NCBI RefSeq assembly: GCF_021389935.1
Contig: NZ_CP089979.1
Span: 5,685,001-5,749,000, forward strand
Direction: 5' to 3'
DNA length: 64,000 nt
Source: Fulvivirga ligni
GTDB lineage: Bacteria > Bacteroidota > Bacteroidia > Cytophagales > Cyclobacteriaceae
The position numbers were made by a program, and so were the translations under genes. The notes below the pieces were generated by a model. It was not told the origin of the DNA. It ran no database searches and saw only the letters and a list, made by a program, of their open reading frames with translations. Below are positions 59,157-64,000 of the stretch, one piece after another (within the stretch, counting starts at the first letter, position 1; every line of letters begins with the position of its first letter).

Positions 59157-60082
59157 AGATATACCACGGCATAGAAGATTTCAAAAAGCTTGATTATGCA
59201 GTAGTAACCAGCGGCACATTTGATGGTGTTCACATCGGCCACCAAAAAATTCTAAAACGTATCAATGAAATAGCGAAAGCCAATCAGGGCGAATCGGTTC
59301 TGATCACTTTCTGGCCGCACCCCAGATTAGTTTTATACCCTGACGACACTGATCTTAAATTACTCAACACGTTCGAAGAAAAAGCCGAGCTTTTAAAGAA
59401 AGAAGGTATTGACCATCTACTAAGAATTCCTTTTACAAAAGAGTTTTCGAATCTTACTTCAGAGGAATTTATCAAAAAAGTTTTAGTAGATACCATCGGC
59501 ACCAAGAAATTGGTGATTGGATATGATCATAGGTTCGGAAAAAACAGGGAAGGCAGCTTTGAACATTTAAAAGCCAACTCTGGCACATATGGCTTTGAAG
59601 TTGAAGAAATCTCCAGACAGGACATTGATAATATTGGCGTAAGCTCCACTAAAATTAGAGAAGCGCTTTCTGAAGGAAATCTGGAAGTAAGCAATGCTCT
59701 GCTAGGACGTCCATATAGTCTCAATGGCCGTGTAGTGAAAGGAGAAAAGTTAGGTAGAATGATCGGCTTCCCTACCGCAAACATAGAAGTTGATTTTAGA
59801 CACAAACTAATACCTGCTGATGGCGCTTATGCTGTACAGGTAAAGTATGCTCATAATTTATATAACGGCATGCTAAACATAGGATACCGCCCCACGGTTT
59901 CTGGAACAAGAAGGACTATTGAAGTAAACATATTTGACTTTAACCAGGATATATATGGAGAGTCAATTTTGATTAACTTTATTGGTCGTATAAGAAACGA
60001 GATGAAGTTTGCAGATATTGACGCTCTCACCCACCAATTGACGCAGGATAAAATAACAGCTGAAAGAATTTTAAAAACGTGA
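59153..60082 (+). CDS. ribF: Bifunctional riboflavin kinase / FAD synthetase
   Basis: 309 residues. The N-terminal nucleotidyltransferase has TSGTFDGVHIGHQKIL and FWPHPR, and VIGYDHRFGKNREGS near residue 120. The C-terminal kinase begins GRVVKGEKLGRMIGFPTANIEV, and GMLNIGYRPTV follows. It converts riboflavin to FMN and then FAD. Overlaps truB at ATGA; the acetoacetyl-CoA synthetase gene follows after 13 bases. Confidence 0.95.
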   Translation: MKIYHGIEDFKKLDYAVVTSGTFDGVHIGHQKILKRINEIAKANQGESVLITFWPHPRLVLYPDDTDLKLLNTFEEKAELLKKEGIDHLLRIPFTKEFSNLTSEEFIKKVLVDTIGTKKLVIGYDHRFGKNREGSFEHLKANSGTYGFEVEEISRQDIDNIGVSSTKIREALSEGNLEVSNALLGRPYSLNGRVVKGEKLGRMIGFPTANIEVDFRHKLIPADGAYAVQVKYAHNLYNGMLNIGYRPTVSGTRRTIEVNIFDFNQDIYGESILINFIGRIRNEMKFADIDALTHQLTQDKITAERILKT

Positions 60083-60095
60083 AACTGTAAACGCT

Positions 60096-62066
60096 ATGAA
60101 CCCTCAGGAAAATCTAAAGAAATTATGGTCACCCAGTAAAGAATTTATAGAAAACACCAACCTACAGGATTTTACTTCATGGCTCAAACAGCACAAAAAC
60201 CTGTCATTTAAAGATTACTCTGCCTTATGGCAATGGTCTACTGACCACCTTGAAGATTTTTGGGGTGGCCTTTGGGAATATTTTGACATTATGGGAGGCC
60301 ATTATGAGTCTGTACTTTCAGGTTACGAAATGCCCTTCTTTAAATGGTTCGAAGGATCGAAGCTAAACTATGCTGAGCACATTTTCAGGTCATACACTGA
60401 TGAACGACCTGCAATTATTGCCAAGCGAGAAGGTTCCGAGGCGCAAGAAATCTCATGGAAAGAGCTAAGAGAAAAAGTAACAGCGCTCCACTATCAATTA
60501 AAAAGCTGGGGAGTAGAATCTGGTGATCGCGTAGTGGCATATGTGCCTAACTGCATAGAAGCTACCATTTCTTTTCTTGCGGTCAACAGTCTTGGTGCTA
60601 TTTGGTCGAGTTGCTCTCCGGACTTTGGTCTCAGCTCAGTCATAGACAGATTCGAACAAATCCAACCGAAAGTATTAATAGCTGTAGACGGCTATAGATA
60701 TGGAGGAAAAACCTTCGATAAAACCGAGGTGGTTATTGAATTACAAAGATCACTCACCTCTGTAAAACACACGCTTTTAATTCCATATATCTCAGCCGAA
60801 AATCCATCGCTAGAGAACTGCGCATTATGGAATGATATTGCACCAACTACTCAACCGTTCGAATTTACCCGAGTACCGTTTGATCACCCCATATGGGTAC
60901 TATATTCTTCAGGAACTACAGGAATACCAAAGGCCATCACCCACAGTCAGGGAGGCATTCTCATGGAACACTATAAGTACATGACCTTTCATCAAAACGT
61001 GAAACCTGGAGACCGATGCTTTTGGTTCACTACTACCGGTTGGATGATGTGGAACTATATTCAAAGTGCTTTATTATGCGGAGGGACGGTAATTCTATAC
61101 GACGGCAGCCCAGCTTGGCCAAAAATTGATGCATTATGGGAGCTAGCTCAAGAGCTCAAAATAACTCACTTGGGCACCAGTGCGGGCTATATTGTAGCCA
61201 ATATGAAAGAGAAAATTAGACTAAGTGAGAAATATGATTTATCAGCTCTGGTATCGATAGGCTCAACTGGTTCTCCCCTTCCTCCTGAAGGTTTTGATTA
61301 TGTTTACGATCATATAAAATCTGACATTTGGCTCACTTCTATGAGTGGTGGTACAGATGTATGTAGTGCTTTTGTAGGGGGCATTCCCACATGGCCAGTT
61401 TATGTAGGAGAAATACAGGGAAGAGCTTTAGGCTGCTTGCTTGAAGCATATAGCCCAGAGGGAAAACCTGTGGAAGACGAAGTAGGTGAAATGGTTATTT
61501 CTAAACCTATGCCCAGCATGCCGGTCTTTTTCTGGAATGATGATAATTATGAAAAATACCAAAGCAGCTATTTTGAAATGTTTCCAGGAAAGTGGAGACA
61601 TGGCGATTGGATTAAAATAACACCACGTGAGGGTATCATCATTTTTGGGAGGTCAGATGCCACACTTAATAGAGGCGGAGTCAGAATAGGTACCAGTGAA
61701 ATTTACAGAGCAGTAGATCACATCCCAGAGATTAAGGACAGCTTAATCATCTGCATTGAAAAGAAATCAGGTGACTTTTACATGCCACTATTCGTGGTTC
61801 CCCAAGATAACCAGACTCTGACCCCAGAGCTTAAGAAAAAAATTAATTCGACAATAAGAAGTCATTATTCTCCAAGGCATGTACCTGATGAAATCATAGC
61901 TGTGAAAGATGTTCCTTATACCATTAGTGGAAAGAAAACTGAAGCCCCGGTAAAAAAGGTGCTGATGGGTATGGATATCAAATCTGCTATGAATAAGGAT
62001 GCCCTAAGAAATCCTGAATCAATGGATTTTTTCATTAATCTATCTCAAGAATTGAAGGAGGATTAA
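60096..62066 (+). CDS. Acetoacetyl-CoA synthetase
   Basis: 656 residues, acetoacetate-CoA ligase group of the adenylate-forming enzymes. The N-terminal cap (KDYSALWQWSTDHLEDFWGGLWEY) is followed by the ATP-binding P-loop WVLYSSGTTGIPKAITHS, then FTTTGWMMWN and WLTSMSGGTDVCSAFVGG. RSDATLNRGGVRIGTSEIYRAV and the Lys in TISGKKTEAPVKKVL complete the site. It activates acetoacetate for entry into metabolism, as in leucine or ketone-body use. Separate from the neighbouring genes in role though close in position. Confidence 0.93.
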   Translation: MNPQENLKKLWSPSKEFIENTNLQDFTSWLKQHKNLSFKDYSALWQWSTDHLEDFWGGLWEYFDIMGGHYESVLSGYEMPFFKWFEGSKLNYAEHIFRSYTDERPAIIAKREGSEAQEISWKELREKVTALHYQLKSWGVESGDRVVAYVPNCIEATISFLAVNSLGAIWSSCSPDFGLSSVIDRFEQIQPKVLIAVDGYRYGGKTFDKTEVVIELQRSLTSVKHTLLIPYISAENPSLENCALWNDIAPTTQPFEFTRVPFDHPIWVLYSSGTTGIPKAITHSQGGILMEHYKYMTFHQNVKPGDRCFWFTTTGWMMWNYIQSALLCGGTVILYDGSPAWPKIDALWELAQELKITHLGTSAGYIVANMKEKIRLSEKYDLSALVSIGSTGSPLPPEGFDYVYDHIKSDIWLTSMSGGTDVCSAFVGGIPTWPVYVGEIQGRALGCLLEAYSPEGKPVEDEVGEMVISKPMPSMPVFFWNDDNYEKYQSSYFEMFPGKWRHGDWIKITPREGIIIFGRSDATLNRGGVRIGTSEIYRAVDHIPEIKDSLIICIEKKSGDFYMPLFVVPQDNQTLTPELKKKINSTIRSHYSPRHVPDEIIAVKDVPYTISGKKTEAPVKKVLMGMDIKSAMNKDALRNPESMDFFINLSQELKED

Positions 62067-62084
62067 AGCATATGCATACCTTTG
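62052..62084 (+). promoter_or_regulatory. Bacteroidota-type promoter of gldC
   Basis: TTG at 62052-62054, a 22-base spacer and TACCTTTG at 62077-62084. The start of gldC is 24 bases further. The -33 box lies inside the end of the upstream gene. Confidence 0.6.
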
Positions 62085-62107
62085 TAGTTTGATAAAACAA
62101 AATATAG

Positions 62108-62446
62108 ATGAAGAAGTCAGAAATCAATTTCACTGTAGAGTTAGATGCAGATAATATACCTGAGAGAATAAAATGGGATGCTACAGAAAAGCCTGATGGT
62201 CAGATTGACGATACTAAAAGCATAAGCGTTTCTTTATGGGACGATGTTCAGAAAAATACTATGCGTATAGATTTATGGACTAAAGATATGCCTGTAGACG
62301 AAATGAAAAGATTTTACGTTGACTGCCTGGGTGGAATGGCTCAGACTATTTTAAGAAGCACTGGTGACGAATTTATGTCAACAGAAATCAATGATCTTTG
62401 CGAAAAACTAGTGGAACATCTTAAAAGAGAGGCAGAAGGAAACTAA
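62108..62446 (+). CDS. gldC: Gliding motility-associated protein GldC
   Basis: 112 residues, soluble. The conserved sequence KKSEINFTVELDADNIPERIKWDA, with the SVSLWDDVQKNTMRIDLWTKDMPVDEM segment following in pieces, is that of GldC, found across gliding Bacteroidota and linked with GldB in Flavobacterium johnsoniae. It supports gliding/T9SS function, possibly by stabilising GldB. gldB is not adjacent here. Its presence suggests the organism glides or carries the type IX machinery. Confidence 0.9.
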   Translation: MKKSEINFTVELDADNIPERIKWDATEKPDGQIDDTKSISVSLWDDVQKNTMRIDLWTKDMPVDEMKRFYVDCLGGMAQTILRSTGDEFMSTEINDLCEKLVEHLKREAEGN

Positions 62447-62536
62447 ACTGCCAGTATTAAAAATCCGCAACCGTTTCCGAAAAAATATTATGCATGCTTA
62501 ATATTTAAGAGAAATTCTTGTACATTGAGTTAGATT

Positions 62537-62566
62537 TAGCTGAGCTACACCCCTCAGCTATTTTTT
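62537..62566 (+). terminator. Intrinsic terminator after gldC
   Basis: An 8-bp stem (TAGCTGAG at 62537-62544 with CTCAGCTA at 62553-62560) followed by six T. It lies 31 bases before the TonB-dependent receptor start. Confidence 0.85.
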
Positions 62567-62597
62567 CTCATGATAACCTATCATTAACTCAATGACT

Positions 62598-64000
62598 ATG
62601 AAAAAAATTTTTACTCAGGGAATACTTCTCATTCTCTGCTTTTTAGGGAGTATTCATTTCTCTTTGGCACAAAGCACCACTATATCAGGTAAGGTAACTG
62701 ATGGTGAAACAGGTGATCCTTTGGCCGGTGTAAACATTATTGTAAAAGGTAAGGTAATTGGTACCATCACATCTACAGATGGTAGTTATTCTTTAACAGT
62801 GAATGAAGCCCCTCCTTTTACATTAGTATATTCATTTATCGGATATTCTTCTCAGGAAAAAGAAGTGACAGGAGGAGTCTCCACTATAGACATTTCACTT
62901 ACATCCGGTACTATGCTAGGCCAGGAGGTGGTGGTATCTGCATCCAGGGTCGAAGAAAACATTCTGGAATCTCCTGTTTCCATTGAAAAAATGGACATCA
63001 GAGCGATTCAGGAAACTGCAGCCCCAAGTTTCTACGATGCCATTGCCAATCTAAAAGGTATAGATGTAAGTACTCAAAGTATGACTTTTAAATCAATTAA
63101 CCCTCGGGGTTTTGGTGCCAATGGTAATAATAGAATTGTTCAGCTTATAGACGGTATCGATAACCAAGCTCCAGGACTTAACTTCCCTGTGGGAAATATC
63201 GTGGGTATAAGTGATTTGGATTTGGAGAGTGTGGAAATACTTCCAGGTGCCGCCTCTGCATTATATGGGCCTAATGCTATCCAGGGTATAATACTTATGA
63301 ATAGTAAAAGTCCTTTTGAATATCAAGGACTTAGCGCCATGGCTAAAGTGGGTGTAAACCATGTTGATGGTGAAGACGATGATATGTCAGTGTATAATGA
63401 CTATTCATTCCGCTATGCAAAGGCTTTTAACAATAAGTTCGCTTTCAAAGTAACCGCTTCATATTTAAGAGCTAACGACTTCAGAGCGGTAGATTACAGA
63501 GACCAAAGCAACATTGTAGAAACTAGTGCTAACTATGATCCAAGCCAGCCTGGATACAGAGATAACAATAGAGTTTATGATGGAGTAAACGTATATGGTG
63601 AGCCTTTAGTAAACTTAGGTAGCGTAGCTGATGGCGTAATTGCAGGAGGCGGCGCAACCGGTGCTCAAATTGCAGCAATAAGACCTTTAATTCCTAATGG
63701 TGAAGAGGGAAACTTCACTCCACTAGGATTCTCTGAAAGAGAGTTTGCTGACAATACTACTGAAAGTTTAAAATTTGGTGCGGCTTTGCATTACAGACTT
63801 ACTGATGAATTAGAGCTAATTGGCCAATATAACATTGGATTTGGTAGTACGGTGTACACCGCAAATGACAGATTCGTTCTTGATGACTTTTCTATCTGGA
63901 CAGGTAAATTAGAACTTAGAGGATCTAACTTCTTCTTAAGAGCATATACCACACAAGAAGATGCTGGAGACAGCTATGCAGCTAACACTCTAGCTTCTCT
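62598..64000 (+). CDS. TonB-dependent receptor, 5' part (cut by window edge)
   Basis: The frame is open from the ATG at 62598 (MKKIFTQGILLILCFLGSIHFS; a second ATG lies 6 bases upstream) to the last base, about 467 residues. After the signal peptide comes a carboxypeptidase-like domain (TISGKVTDGETGDPLAGVNIIV). The plug follows (EEVVVSASR-type segment VVVSASRVEENILESPVSIE, then INPRGFGANGNNRIVQLIDG and ASALYGPNAIQGIILM), and barrel strands have begun. It lacks an STN domain and the SusC-type NEVVVVGYG box, so it is a classical TonB receptor. The ligand is unknown. Confidence 0.9.
   Translation, partial: MKKIFTQGILLILCFLGSIHFSLAQSTTISGKVTDGETGDPLAGVNIIVKGKVIGTITSTDGSYSLTVNEAPPFTLVYSFIGYSSQEKEVTGGVSTIDISLTSGTMLGQEVVVSASRVEENILESPVSIEKMDIRAIQETAAPSFYDAIANLKGIDVSTQSMTFKSINPRGFGANGNNRIVQLIDGIDNQAPGLNFPVGNIVGISDLDLESVEILPGAASALYGPNAIQGIILMNSKSPFEYQGLSAMAKVGVNHVDGEDDDMSVYNDYSFRYAKAFNNKFAFKVTASYLRANDFRAVDYRDQSNIVETSANYDPSQPGYRDNNRVYDGVNVYGEPLVNLGSVADGVIAGGGATGAQIAAIRPLIPNGEEGNFTPLGFSEREFADNTTESLKFGAALHYRLTDELELIGQYNIGFGSTVYTANDRFVLDDFSIWTGKLELRGSNFFLRAYTTQEDAGDSYAANTLAS

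Noticed and set aside
1-64000. tRNA, rRNA and riboswitch genes
   Set aside because: No cloverleaf-like T-loop context, rRNA sequence or known riboswitch core was seen by eye. A covariance search was not possible.

Overview
This is a 64 kb stretch of a Bacteroidota chromosome, most likely from a marine-type member of the order Cytophagales (Fulvivirga/Marivirga-like; inference). The evidence is a SusC/SusD pair with a FecI/FecR-type regulator, a gliding-motility gene (gldC), DUF3857 transglutaminase-like and DUF3098 proteins, abundant lipobox lipoproteins, almost no Shine-Dalgarno sequences, and several promoters of the Bacteroidota type (TTG-N19-22-TAnnTTTG). No rRNA, tRNA or CRISPR array was seen.

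Layout. 1-7000: two tandem DUF3857 secreted proteins (the first cut by the window edge), a lipoprotein ending in a beta-gamma-crystallin domain, a purple acid phosphatase-like lipoprotein, and small genes including a pentapeptide-repeat and a scramblase-like protein. 7150-11560: an accessory block of short, unrelated, same-strand ORFs separated by palindromic, attC-like linkers and dispersed repeats, with one ORF broken by a stop codon. It looks like an integron-type cassette cluster without a visible integrase. 11600-17400: an FtsX/MacB-type permease, then a TetR regulator with a clear palindromic operator and two tandem paralogous short-chain dehydrogenases. 17430-21940: a GH114-type lipoprotein and a putative copper module (MbnP-like lipoprotein, di-heme MbnH/MauG-like peroxidase, CDVCGC beta-barrel, small Cys protein). 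22000-31300: a flavodoxin-fold oxidoreductase, a beta-barrel and an esterase on the minus strand, facing a sigma/FecR/STN-SusC/SusD uptake locus on the plus strand.

32079-39126 holds nine closely packed minus-strand genes: YjfI-like, PspA/YjfJ, DUF4178, two membrane-anchored unknowns, DUF350, a membrane-fused spermidine synthase, AdoMet decarboxylase and an RCK potassium channel. It joins a PspA membrane-stress module, polyamine synthesis and potassium flux in one apparent operon and is the most interesting multigene system here.

39300-53000 is largely housekeeping: Ste24-like protease, sdhCAB with a good promoter, TMEM175-like channel, MFS transporter, beta-propeller lipoprotein, XRE-S24 repressor with a small partner, pcm, a thioesterase and a membrane pyrophosphatase. 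53000-56500 holds a frameshifted DUF2147 gene and a second sigma/anti-sigma-like pair. A complete IS3-family (IS150-type) element with a 3-bp target duplication has inserted between that pair and its terminator. 56585-62446 is a growth-related run (ftsX, DUF3098, uppP, truB, ribF, acetoacetyl-CoA synthetase, gldC), followed by the first part of a TonB-dependent receptor that runs off the window.

Several starts were moved to internal ATGs where the longest ORF begins with TTG, overlaps a neighbour, or lacks the signal peptide at its N-terminus; each entry says so.
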